From Torreya grandis (taxonomy: Eukaryota; Streptophyta; Pinopsida; Cupressales; Taxaceae): DNA of 64,000 nucleotides. A program made the translations under genes and the position numbers. This document shows, piece by piece, positions 1 to 10,779 of the stretch. Position 1 is the stretch's first letter. Every line of letters begins with the position of its first letter. Below the pieces are notes generated by a model. It saw only the letters and a list, made by a program, of their open reading frames with translations, was not told the DNA's origin and did no database searches. The DNA lies in NCBI GenBank assembly GCA_037957365.1, contig JARHVA010000349.1, forward strand, positions 4,452,501 through 4,516,500, given 5' to 3'.

Positions 1-1805
1 ACAAAAACATTCAAATAAATTAAAACACTAAAACATTTTCAATTATACACATTATCCATGCTTTACATTTCTACTACCATGTTAGACTTACATTTTGTTG
101 GTCTATGCTATTGTTTGCTTGTTTGCTCTTTTGTATGCTTTTTGCTTCTTACCTTGTGTTCTTGTTTGCTTGTTTTATTCTTAGTTATTTTCAATGCCAT
201 GATATACATCATGAATTATATTACCTTCTTGGATGACATGATATACATCATGTTCCATCCTTCCTTGACAACTAACATGATTTTTAGTTTTATTTCAGTA
301 TACTACACATGCTATTACATTGTTACATCTATCTACGCATACCCCTATTGATATAATAATATCTAATACAAAATATGCTATATATTGAGACATATTTTCA
401 ATTATCGTTGCTATATCATGTATTTTTTAGTATAACACACTTATACGTCTCTTTCTTCTAAGGGTAGTCATTACAAGGTCTTCATTTATACCTTAAAAGA
501 GGGGGAAATAAATAGGGGTTTTGTCATAAATATCAAAACCCTCTACTAGTCAAAAATTAGTTTTCAAAACCCTCAAAATAGCAATTAGAATTCAAAACAT
601 ATAGAACTAACCAAAAAAATAGGGATGAACATATAATAGTCATTATAAATAGTAAAGGAGAAAAACACCCCATTTGAACTATAGTTCCCTAGAACAAAGT
701 GTCCAATTTTTGGTGATCCTATCCAAACAACTAAAAAACCTATTTTTTTTAGAAATAGATAGAAAGGTAAGGTCAATTATAATTTTGTTAGTTATGGTCT
801 AGTTTAAATTGGGAAGTTTTAGTATAGTTTTACTTAGATTATCTAGATATAGGGGGCATCATGCATGGTATGATGGCTATCACTTCCAGTTTTAGATTGG
901 GCATTTGGTACAACTTCTAGATTATAATCCATATTATAGACACTAATGACTGGGGGCAATGTGCACATTACATTTTCCTTCCTTTCTTTCCATTTCATTA
1001 AATTACCTAGGTATTATCAATAATTACATGACTTATTCCATCTGTAGGTGGTTGGGATCATTTTAGAGTGGCTTTCATATAATCCTAGTTCTCAATTTCA
1101 GAGTGGCTTTCATACAATCCTAATCTCCACCTTTCAAAGTGGCCAATATTAGACTAGTTCTTAGTACACATTTGACTATTCATGCCACATTGTTAGATTA
1201 CAAAGCATTTATGGGCTTCATGAGCTACCTCATACAATACATTCATACCAATATTAGTTCATAGTTCACACTTAGTGGGAAATGATGGAGCCAAAGGACT
1301 AGCTAGCCTTTGTATTCTTAAGCCACCTACTTAGAGGGATTGGACACAAAGTCCAAACATAAATTAATATATGCATGATCACATACCTTCACTACATAGT
1401 GGGTAATGATAGAGCCAAAGGGAGAGCCTTTGTATTCTTGATCCACCCTTAGGGAATTGAGCACTCAGCTCCACTCATGATATTAATCTTGGTACAACAC
1501 ATACCCAACATCACTCAACATCACATTAGGTTTTGTATGGGTTTGCATACTCAGTGAGGTGTATTTATTCCTTTCTCTTCCTCTCTCTTTTACCTAGCCT
1601 TTGTACATTCTTATTTTAGACATAGCATGTTTAGTAAGAATTGATCTACTCTTTTTTTCTTTTACATATTTATGATTCATGATGTGTTCTCTCTATGCAC
1701 ACTCAACATCACACATCTTCATGGGCTTCACCCTTGTATGTAAGTTTAGGTATGATTTTTCCTTTTCCTTTATCTTAGTATTTCACTTTGTTGCATCACT
1801 AGAAT

Positions 1806-1819
1806 AAATGGAGGGAAAA
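1806..1819 (+). other. Polypurine tract of copy C
   Basis: The purine run AAATGGAGGGAAAA lies just before the LTR start. It aligns with the run AAGGGGGGAGCAAA on the minus strand of element B (37585-37598). Such tracts prime plus-strand DNA synthesis in LTR elements. Both the flanking interior (ATTTCACTTTGTTGCAT) and the LTR start (CATATAAAATG) match B, which supports the call. Confidence 0.6.
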
Positions 1820-3009
1820 TTTAGTCATATAAAATGTCCAAATTGGTACTTTAAGTGTGGCTTATGAAACCCCATCCATAGGTATTTTTTGCAAGCTCTT
1901 TTGACCCTTCTAGACACCTTTTTACTCATTGCTAGTCATCCAGAACATTCTAAATGATCATTCCACCTCAGCAAGATAATATTACCTATGCCAATCCTAT
2001 TCCACCAAGTCCTATTCCTATAGGATAAGAGCACTGCATTTGGTCTATAACACCCCATAAAGAAGTGTCCCATTTTTTATGGTCCTATCCATTTGCACTT
2101 TGAGCCTCAACAATCATTTCCATCTGGTCCTTATCCTTAATTACGTTGGCCTAGTGTGAATACATATAACCCATGACCAATTATTCCCTATAAAATACCA
2201 CTCAAATCTCATTTATAGAGGAGGTGATAAAACTTACAAAGCATGTAAGAACACAAACAAAACACTAAGGTAAAATTCCTTATTATTTACACAATAAACC
2301 TACTCAAATATACATACCAAGTTTTAGCCACCTCAAATACTATTAATTTGGCATATGCATCTACATCACACTGTTTCACAAATCACACTAGGTGGGAGAA
2401 CTACATATGGCTTGATCCCTCTTTAGATTATTGGTATGTAGGCAGCATGCCCACACAAGGGATATGGATTACAAATTTAGTACATCTTTCACACTAAACC
2501 CCCTTTATCAAGTGACTCAAATTTTGTTTTATCAAGCATGATGGAGTGTTAGGGTTTGAAGACAAAATTATCTCCACAGTGAGTTTCATCAATAACCAAT
2601 GCTTGATTTTTCACAAGCATGCTCACACAAACACAACACAAATAACCAAAAAGCTTCAAGTTTCTATGATCAATTTGGATAATAGTGGCATGAATGAATA
2701 ACAATGCCAGACACCAAAGCATCCACTTTTTATCACTCCTATCCCTTCACCCAACAAAATCTAGACTTAGGTTTATGACACCTTTCCAATTTTGCACAAT
2801 TATTTTCAACCTCTATATTATCTGTCTCAATCTATTTTCTAGCTAAGTTATATTTCTTCTTGTTTGTTAATATTTTTAGAAAACTAAAAAAGATAAATAG
2901 TTTCACAAATTAAGACTATATTTATTGTTATATTTTATACTCATTTATTAATCCAGACCCTTAAATAAAATAAGAATAAAACTCTATTATTCCCAAATAA
3001 GTTAAAACA
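1820..3009 (+). repeat. 3' LTR of copy C
   Basis: About 1190 bp, matching in inverted orientation the two LTRs of element B (36365-37584 and 43096-44302) and the LTR at 12765-13978. Best landmarks are GGGAGAACTACAT near 2395, TATTGGTATGTAGGCA near 2431, and the terminal text CCCAAATAAGTTAAAACA, which corresponds to the B end CCCAAAAATAGTAAAACA. The expected CA terminus is at 3008-3009. The middle has diverged most. The end of this LTR lies inside the tandem duplication at 2868-3369. Confidence 0.65.
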
Positions 3010-3369
3010 CATACACTAAATTTATTATGCTAAGAGAGTCTAAATATGGAAAGTAAAACCATTAAAGATATAAAAATGACAAAGAAGTGAAGTAATTATC
3101 TTTTTATAATACTAAAGCTAATATTTTTAGAAAAGTGAAAAAGATAAATAGTTGCACAAATTAAGACTATATTTATTGTTATATTTTGTACTAATTTATT
3201 AATCCAGACCCTTAACTAAAATAAGAATAAAAATCTATTATTCCCAAATAAGTTAAAACACATACACTAAATTTATTATTATAAGAGAGTTTAAATATGG
3301 AAAGTAAAACTATGATAGATATAAAAATGACAAAGAAGTGAAGTAATTATCTTTTTATAATACTAAAGC
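2868..3369 (+). repeat. Tandem duplication, two 251-bp units
   Basis: Unit 1 is 2868-3118 and unit 2 is 3119-3369. Both begin TAATATTTTTAGAAAA and end TACTAAAGC, and read alike throughout with scattered substitutions and a balanced indel. Each unit holds the last ~140 bp of the copy C LTR plus about 110 bp of flanking DNA, so the duplication happened after the element inserted. Confidence 0.9.
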
Positions 3370-5086
3370 AATTTTGGATTTAGAATAAGATAAAATTAGG
3401 TGGGAAGGAGATTATGGATTTGACACCACTAGCTCTAAATGATAACATTAGTTTAGGACGATTGCATTGACATTACTATCTAAGTTTTAAAATAGTATCT
3501 TATATATAATATCTATTGAAATAGGAAGCAACCACCTAAATGATTTTAGGTTTTGATTTGTCTTTGCTTTGATGCATTAATATATAGGTAATGGATAATC
3601 ACCCCTTGTGAAATGGAAAAAACCTAGATTTAAATATTTAATGTGACCTTGGAATAAAATTTGTTAATGGGCACATAGTGTCGAGCTAACCCCAATGACT
3701 CTGATATCACGGGATAATGCCTACATAACTAGTACTCCAAAATATGGCATCATAATAATGTAGTTATCCCCTAATGTTTGGCTTATGTGTGAATACTAAA
3801 ATATGTGAAAATAAATTATAATAATGACCTAGCTTATAACTTGGAAAATAGGGATCTTGGGATGTTCCTTTATTACTTTAGACATGTAGATGTGTTATAC
3901 CTATAACTGCTATAGAAATAGGGAAGCTTTGTTAAATTAAATGCTTATTAGAGTGATTTTTATAAGTTCCTTGGTATCTTTGGTATTTTTATAAGTGAGT
4001 AATGAATGAAGGTTGATATTGTATTTATATCAACCCCTTTAGAGTAATAAATAACATTAAAACACTTAGGTAGACCATTAGGTACATTTCATTCAAAAAT
4101 TAGATGACTTTAGGGTATTGGACACTTACTTATAAGATAGTAATACAAATGCTACTATCTATATTTTACATTAGTGTCCAAGGTGTAGGAGAGGAGGTAC
4201 AGGTTTAGAACATTTGAAGATGTAAGTACATCTCAAGCATTCTAGACAAAATAAAAGACATGGGTCATCAACATAAGACTAGTCAAAATAAGATATATAG
4301 GCCAATTAATACAAAGATAAAGTAGATTTGAGACTTTTAGAAGTGGGAAAGGTAATGAATTGAGAGGAATAACCAAGGTCTAAGTTTTCTAAGTGTACAA
4401 GACTATGGTGCTATATAATCATAAAATATCATCTATAGTAGTTTTATCCTTTATAATGGTTGTTGCCAAAACTATAGTAATAGTTTATGGAGATGTAGAG
4501 GGAAGTTGAGGATGGGGGAGACCTCTTATAAAATCCATCCTTATTTAGTGATTAGAATCTCTTTGGTTACTAGACTCTCCCTTTCATAAACTTTTCTATT
4601 CTTCTATAGGAGAGGGAGTTTAATCTTTCCCTTCTAAATCTTGTGGTTGAGTTGGAAGCAATTGATGTCTTCATTCTCTCTATGCCTATTGTTTCATATT
4701 ATTATCTTATTATGTAGTGATCTCAAGAATATACTGAAGAGCCTAAGAAATAATCATAGACATCTATTTGTCTTTTTTCTTAGTCCATGACACAATATCA
4801 TATGATTCATTTAGAAAAACTATATCATGATAATTTTCCTGGTGACCATATGAAATATTCACCTTCTTCTTTTCCTTTAGGTGCTTGAGGTATGTCCTAA
4901 TTTTCTTCCTGAGGTTATATTCCATGAGTTAGGCCACATTTAAATTGTAGTGGGATATGAATTTACAAACCTAGTCTAAATGTGGCTTAACTAAAAATTG
5001 AAGTTTTTTAATACTTAGAGGAGTTTTAAAAAATAAGCCCAATGTTTAAGGCCAAGTTATTTATCAATGTTATTGTAGATTTGAAA
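3370..5086. other. Non-coding, possibly a diverged LTR in the right half
   Basis: No coding region is seen. On the minus strand TGATATCAGAGTC (about 3702-3714) resembles a primer-binding site for initiator tRNA-Met. At 4108-4185 the text TTGGACAC...TAGTGTCCAAGG resembles the 70-bp module of the B-family LTRs. A minus-strand polypurine-like run follows at 5087-5102. Together these suggest that about 3.7-5.09 kb is the 3' LTR belonging to the pol genes at 6.0-9.4 kb, but I could not align it with the LTR at 12765-13978, so this is only a suggestion. Confidence 0.3.
4928..4991. repeat. 64-bp inverted repeat (hairpin)
   Basis: The left arm GTTAGGCCACATTTA (4928-4942) and right arm TAAATGTGGCTTAAC (4977-4991) are complementary at 14 of 15 positions, with a 34-nt loop. 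It could be a tiny MITE remnant or an LTR hairpin. No target duplication is evident. Confidence 0.6.
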
Positions 5087-5102
5087 ATCCCCCTCCTTTT
5101 CT
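5087..5102 (-). other. Possible polypurine tract of the pol-bearing element A
   Basis: Read on the minus strand this is AGAAAAGGAGGGGGAT, 16 nt of purines but for the last base. It lies about 900 bp downstream of the integrase stop region, where a polypurine tract before a 3' LTR is expected. Purine runs occur by chance in such DNA, so confidence is modest. The stretch between it and the integrase (5103-6009) has no recognisable gene. Confidence 0.35.
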
Positions 5103-6009
5103 ATAATTTTTTCTAGGATATGGCATGTCAAAAATAGAAGAGATTCCCTTTTCCCTTTGATTTTGATGATTGTATAGTCATGGTAATACAAGTAATCCCC
5201 TATTTTACCAATGCTTCTTGTTAGGTTTTTAGAAAACCTAGGCATCTGGGTGATATGAATTGGATAATATAATTGAGGATATATTTCCTCACATATCATT
5301 CAAATTTCATTTTTGAATCTATATACTAACATAAAAGAGTAATATTCATGTATTTTATTACCTAAATATTATATTGAGGGTTTCCATATCTCCCCATGTG
5401 TTGTTTATGAACTATTCCTACGATTAAATCCAATATATATAACATCATATAAAAATTACCATAACCTAACCTTTGTTTAGGATAAAACATCTTTGTTTTC
5501 AATGTGTCTCTAGCTCTATGTTTATTATCTATCATCCATGTTTTAGCATGTAATAGTAAAACTAGTATTTGAAAATGGAAAGTATTTATAAAATTTTCAT
5601 GAGTATATAAGAGTAAATCTTAGAGGTCTAGTAAACCTATTCAATTCAATCAAAAACTTAATTTAGTCACAATACATACCTCAATCCTATAAAATCTAAT
5701 ACTGTCGAAATAAATCATTATGAAAACTAATTGTGCTTACTTATATCTTTCCCCATAATGTGTTACATGTAATTTATAACTTCAATATAGAAAATTTGTT
5801 GTTTTATTCTATAATTTTAGAAAACTAACCTATAAATCATAACAAATAATCTATGAAAGAAAAAAATTAGAAAGTGGGAAACCTATTATAAAAACCAAGA
5901 AATTTATTCTATAAATTAGGAAGTTTATTGTATAAAAAATTAAACCTACTCAAATTATACATCTACCTTTCCACTTAAAATAATTCTAAGGCATCTCTAT
6001 TTGGTGCAA

Positions 6010-7240
6010 GCATGAAATAATGCTTCAAAAAATATTCATTAACTAGAATAGTAAGGTATTCTCCTAATAGGTCCCTCAGGGAATAGGCATTATTACCTAG
6101 GATTTTTTATATCTGATAGGGTCTAATCCACAAAGGAATGAAATTATCATGTTTACCTTTATTTTCATGTATTTTATTCCATATGAGGGCTATATCTAAA
6201 ATCCTAAAATCTTTTATCTAGGATCTCTTTTTGAATCATGTTTTGACAATATCTTGATGTTTACTAAAGCTATGCAACACTTCAGTTCTTATTTCCTCCA
6301 TCTGGACTATGTCTAATCATCTAGATTATACTATTTCATCCTCTCCCATATACTCCTACATGAATTGGTACATTGATATGTTGAAAGTAATAATGAAGAC
6401 TAGATGTCATCCATACCCAAATAAAAAGGGTAAAGCCTTGAAAGCTTTTTTCTACTTGTTTCTATATGTTGATAGTGTGTATTTCAATAATAGATTCCAT
6501 TCTCTTAGTTTGTCTTGTGTCAAATTCTTAATGAAATCCATTAAATACTTATTGGTAGACTTAAGCACTCCATTTCATTATGTGTATTAGTTTGAATATA
6601 ACTTTATTGTGATTTGCTTGTCATATGCCCATGATGTAAATTTAGAAGATCGAAAAGCTAGGCCATTATCACAAACTTAGGAGATGAAAGTGCCAAACTT
6701 TGTCAATATATTTTCTTCCAAAAACTTAATGACATTGATTTTTATGTATTTATTTGTTGTTATAACTTTTATCCACCTATTACAATAGTTTATAGCTATG
6801 AGGATAAACCTATGTCCTCATGAAGAGTTTGGGTTTATTAATCCAATAAAATCAAGGCCCCATTGGGAAAGGGACATCTTTTAATGACTAGTTGTAAAGG
6901 AATGGTAGCATTCACTTTGATCTTCCCAAATACCTAGTAGTCATGGAAATTCTTAAGTGATTGTGGGTGTCCATGAAGATTTTAGGCCAGTACTATACCA
7001 TTCTTATATTTTTTTGGGCTATTATATTTCTTGAGGGATGCCCACTACCAATATTTTGATGTAGGTTATCTAGGATATCCATACCTTCCTTCTTTGAAAA
7101 ATAACTTAGGTAGATACATTTATATTTCTTGTATAATGTTCCTTTCTTGATCATGTAATGAGTTAATTTGAGCTTGAGTGCTCATTTTTACTCTCTATGT
7201 AACTTAGGGGATAGGTACTTGTGAGTAAATAATTCATGAT
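6010..7240 (-). pseudogene. Ty3/gypsy integrase remnant (element A)
   Basis: The integrase inserts retroelement cDNA into the host genome. Reading 5' to 3' on the minus strand I see a finger-region remnant containing GSGHPSRNIIAQK (near 7050), the core motif WGLDFIGLINP (near 6860) with the first catalytic Asp, VCDNGLAF (near 6680) with the second, and GVLKSTNKYL (near 6565). In the last motif the catalytic Glu is replaced by Lys, a G-to-A change. The C-terminal domain follows with GKHDNFIPLWIRPYQI (near 6140) and ends around LKHYF at 6011, a typical end for this class. Several frameshifts and stops make it inactive. The integrase at 58880-59790 shares the unusual GSGHPSRN motif. Confidence 0.85.
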
Positions 7241-7489
7241 TTGTGTCTACCACTCACTACCAATTACTTGAGTCTCATTAATTTTTTCAATATTGATGTG
7301 CAGATTAGTTTCAATCTTCATCTAGATAATGCCTTGGCCTCTTATCATCTTTACTGGTATGATCTAAAGATCAAACTCCTAAATTTTGGCCATCCACTTG
7401 CCTCTTCTTTCACCCAAATTATTTTGTCCAGGTGTGAGCTTGGTAGTTGGGTATGGAATAATGGTGTATGTTTTTTTCTTAGGATATAG

Positions 7490-7880
7490 TGTTTGAATTT
7501 ATTCACAATGTTAATCAAGGCATACATCTATTTATCTATCATAAATTATTTTAGCTTATCATCCTTCACATTGGTACTCATGAAGGTAATGAGATGTTCA
7601 TTTTCCTCTACCTTTTGTGTAAGGACATCAGTTACAGTATGATTTAAACTAAAATAATAAAGATAAAAATCCTTAATGAAGTATTGACTAATAATAAATA
7701 GAGATTGAGTAATAGTAGCCTTGATGTCTTGAAAATCTATCCAATCTTTTGTCAACCACTTTATCTTATCAAATTTATTTAGCATAGTGTTTAATGGTGT
7801 ATTGATCTCTGCAAATTCAAAAATAAGTATTCACACAAATTTTATCTTATCAAAGAAGGACTTCAGTTCTTTTTTATTGT
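7490..7880 (-). pseudogene. Ty3/gypsy RNase H remnant and RT connection (element A)
   Basis: This is the RNase H that degrades the RNA strand during reverse transcription. It follows reverse transcriptase in the usual order. The segment at 7785-7880 gives ELKSFFDKIKFV, the remnant of the connection motif (usual form SFLGxxNYYRRF). The frame at 7546-7785 reads FIKDFYLYYFSLNHTVTDVL and then LITFMSTNVKDDKLKY. These match the family pattern in which an Asp-rich strand precedes VLxQ and ISFxSRxL-like motifs. The sequence FYLYYFSLNH lacks the expected catalytic Asp at its last residue position (SLN for ASD). The copy is short and broken at both ends. Confidence 0.75.
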
Positions 7881-7904
7881 TGGGAGTTGTTAACTTGGAA
7901 ATAT

Positions 7905-8720
7905 CCTAAACTAGATATGGATCAATGTAAGTCCCATCTTTGGTGATAATATAACCCATCAATTTTCCTTCAAGAACTCTAAAGATGCTCTTATTTGGAT
8001 TAAGTGACACTCTGTGCCTTCTACATCTATTAAAGAATTTATACAAGTGATCTTTATGGTCATTTATTTCCTTAGAATACACTATCAAATCATCCATATA
8101 TATGATAATGTATTTGCCAAAAAGTCCCTAGAAAATAAATTCCATGGCCCTCTAAAAGGTTACTCATGCACTGATTAGGCCAAATGACATCCTTTTATTT
8201 ACAAAATCTCTCCACTTGGTGGAAAATGTAGTATTCATTCTATCTTATGCTTCTACCAACATTTGGTTGTAACATAATACCATTCAAAAAGGACATCATC
8301 TTTAACCCGCTTCCCATATAAATTAACTCATCTATTGAAGGCAAAGGATAATTATCTTTATTTAATGCTCTATTCAGGTTTGTAAAGTTAACACAAAGTT
8401 TTTTTTTCTTGTTCTAGAATGGTACTAGATTAGCTACCCAAGTAAAATGCCTAATTAGGAAGACAATATTAACATCTATTAGATTCTATATTTCTATTTG
8501 TATTATATCTTCTAGAATTATATTTATTGTCCTATATCTTTTCTTGAAAGTATTATGATATAGTTTTAATGGAATAGTATGTGTGATGACCCTGGGTTAG
8601 AATAATTTCAAATCTTTATATGTCTAGGAAATCAATCCTTGTACTCTATTGGCATATTCTTAAATATTAGTTTCTCACTTTTAGTGAAATTTAGTCCAAT
8701 GTTCACAAACTAGGGATGTT
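7905..8720 (-). pseudogene. Ty3/gypsy reverse transcriptase remnant (element A)
   Basis: Reverse transcriptase copies element RNA into DNA. On the minus strand the domain starts near 8620 with VITHTIPLK-like text, then FLIRHFTWVANLVPF, LCVNFTNLNRALNKDNYPLP (near 8375) and the catalytic strand IYMDDLIVYSK (8080-8105) with the YMDD box intact. The domain ends with the thumb text RVLEGKLMGYIITKDGT and IDP (near 7930). The palm between 8350 and 8110 is readable only with frameshifts. Upstream, NIGLNFTKSEKL (near 8690) is the typical lead-in. Sequence type is that of plant Ty3/gypsy elements. Stops such as NLVPF-stop-N fit decay of Trp, Arg or Gln codons. Confidence 0.9.
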
Positions 8721-8889
8721 GGTATGTCTCTAGATTCTCTTTGATAAATTCTATCTCAGTTTCTCGAGGTTGTTTTTACTTTTGAGATTTGGGATCTACA
8801 TAAAAATCTCTCTCTAAGTAAACCATCCCTAGAGGGATATAGTTCTCTTTTATCTATAAGATGCCATCCTCTTATAGGTATTTAATTTT

Positions 8890-9435
8890 AATGGGCTCAA
8901 CATTATTCTCATCTATCAAATGAGACTCAAAGGATCCAAAATTAGTCATGAATAATATTTAAATACTTGTAAGTGGTCTACATTATTTATGGTTGAGGGA
9001 CAAGGAACTAGCTTCATATAGAATTTATTAATTTAGGACTCTTGGAATGGGGCTAGATTAGTAGTTAAGGCTACTAGTGAATTTATTTCTAATTTTGTTC
9101 TCTTGGGATAACCTTGATGTTGAAGGCCTCAAAGGACTTGATTAGGTCCCATAATTGTTGTTTATACTTGTTTAAGTTAGTGAGTTTGTATTTCTATTTG
9201 TTATTAATTTAGTTAACAACCAGTTCTAAATCATTAAATATCCACAATTATTTGACATTGTACTTCAATGTAAATTAAAGTCCAAGGATTAAGGGTTCAT
9301 ACTTGGATCTATTATTGGTTCAAGAAAATTTCAACCTATAGGTAGCCATATATGGATTATCATATAAGTATTTAAGGCTATGTTAACACCACAAGATTAT
9401 TTCAATATAGATCCATCAAAATGAAGAGTCTGAAT
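8890..9435 (-). pseudogene. Extra (second) RNase H domain upstream of RT (element A)
   Basis: A second RNase H, of the type added in the plant Tat group, is readable on the minus strand. It opens with HFDGSI (near 9421, first Asp), continues with KYEPLILGL (near 9300, Glu) and IFNDLELVVN (near 9230, Asp), and then a helix KYKLTNLNKYKQQLWDLIKS. The final catalytic Asp, expected after PREQN (near 9105), is not visible. A C-terminal extension reads LVPCPSTINNVDHLQVF (near 8985). It lies before reverse transcriptase, while published Tat elements mostly carry it between RNase H and integrase. Element D (57421) has the same order, so this is not an accident of decay. Confidence 0.75.
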
Positions 9436-9469
9436 CATATTTTTATGATAAAACTAACTACACTAAGAT

Positions 9470-10349
9470 ATTAATATGAAATATATAACAAGTAGTAGAA
9501 ATGTAAACGTAGTAATGCATATAATTTATAAATTTTGTGTTTTGTAAATATTTGAATGTTTTTGTATTTTAAAATTTTATATTGTTTTTTATTTTTTGAG
9601 TATAAATTATGTACAATAAAATGAAAATAAATTATGTATAATGAGTAAGAGAAATAAGGAATTATATATAAGAGTAGGAACCATACTAACCAATGAGTCT
9701 CATGGGAGACTCATTGTCACCGTGACCTATATCAAATAAGGGAATTGTGAATGTGAATGTGATGTCAAAGGACAACCTTGAGCCCATAATATGTTATTAT
9801 ATATAATTTGAGTTTGAAGTTGCTTTTGTAGTGATGCTATGATGACGTGGCACTAACTATGATGCCCTATGAACTATAGGGGTCCTAGGGACCCATTTGG
9901 TAGAATAAAAAGCTATAGGTGATGTAGGTTCCCTATTTTGAGAATCCATAAAACCTAATTAAATTTATCTTGGCATAAAATAATTAGAGGAAGGTCCTCT
10001 AGAATCTATGACATATCTCTGACACAAGGGTCTCTCTAGTAATAGTCTCCATGGGAGAATATGTGTAAGTGTAGATATTATAGGAGTAGACCTATTTTTC
10101 ACTAATAAATCTACTAAAAATTATGATTTATGTATGGGATCTATAATATTTTATATAACTAATAACCATGTACTATTTGGTAATGGTGATATAGCTATAA
10201 CTAGTGTTTGTGTTGGAATTGTATCTAGAAACTATTTTAGAATTTCTTATGAGATGGTTAGAGGATACTCATATGGGACACCCTCAACCTTAACCACCTA
10301 ATTATCATGTATATAATTTATGCATTAGTGTAATATATTTAATATGTAT
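9470..10349 (-). other. Post-protease spacer shared with element B
   Basis: No protein motif is recognised. The stretch matches element B at about 39870-40480 in the same order and orientation: ACTAACCAATGAGTCT (near 9690) with GGGAGACTCATTGTCACCGTGACC here against the equivalent near 40030, and ATAAATTATGTACAAT (near 9602) against ATAAGTTATGTACAAT (near 39966). The match stops at about 9460, just where the extra RNase H begins. Confidence 0.6.
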
Positions 10350-10660
10350 TGAAGATATTATAGCTGTGGTCTACCTAATAATATATCAAATACACCTGTA
10401 CTAGGTACTACTAGGAATTGAGTGGATAGTGCTAGTCCAACTTTTAATAAAAGCATGATCTCCCCAATGGAGCTTTGAACATGGCCACTAAAACCACTAA
10501 TGAATATATATATGGGTAGTATTGTAAGAGTGCCATAGTACATATTCTTATGCTTAACCTATTGTCACCCATAACACTATGAAAAGGATGGTGGTCTATG
10601 TATGCTCATATGAAGAAAACATGTAAATCTATGTCATCATCCATAATATCCTACTCTAAA
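10350..10660 (-). pseudogene. Retropepsin-type protease remnant (element A)
   Basis: The protease cuts the Gag-Pol precursor. The frame at 10358-10543 reads ISGFSGHVQSSIGEIML, then TQFLVVPSTGVFDILLGRPQ. These are the flap-side and C-terminal parts of a Ty3/gypsy protease, ending in the diagnostic ILLGRP motif. The active-site strand upstream (near 10570) reads HSVMGDNRLSI, where the family has a IDNGSxxN-type sequence; element B still shows VIIDNGSNVN at that place. The Asp position is therefore disturbed here. A degenerate Gag zinc knuckle lies upstream at about 10960. Confidence 0.8.
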
Positions 10661-10779
10661 AATGTGATAAGTGGTCTAGGTGGCACTATTGTGTGATACA
10701 TGCTAATAATTTTATACAATGGATGTGTCTCTTATGTAACTGTGTGATATAAATATAGTGGTAGATGCACCTAGTATGT

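Larger units (their letters stand above)
1..3009 (+). mobile_element. 3' end of a B-family LTR retrotransposon (copy C)
   Basis: This is the downstream part of an LTR element that continues beyond the left edge. In inverted orientation it matches element B over positions 36365 to about 39450: the repeated ATGATATACATCAT text near 200-250, the line ending in CGCATACCCCT near 345, GGGGTTTTGTCAT near 515, the GGGGGCA block near 850, the CT-rich stretch near 1570, a polypurine tract and the LTR. No gag or pol is left in view. The long hydrophobic reading frame at 58-351 is not kept in B and I do not call it a gene. Similarity is clear but patchy, so the copy is old. Confidence 0.7.

Noticed and set aside
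58..351. 97-codon hydrophobic open frame on the plus strand
   Set aside because: It lies in the non-coding 3' interior of copy C. The matching stretch in element B (39000-39400) does not keep the frame, and low-complexity Leu/Cys/Phe content is expected from T-rich DNA.
1560..1600. CT-rich tract as a second polypurine/polypyrimidine signal
   Set aside because: Shared with B near 37820 on the other strand, but about 240 bp from the LTR; no functional role can be supported.
3702..3714. Initiator tRNA-Met-like primer-binding site on the minus strand
   Set aside because: The match is 11 of 13, but no LTR start can be fixed beside it and it conflicts with the orientation expected for the 3' LTR of A. 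Not called as a feature.
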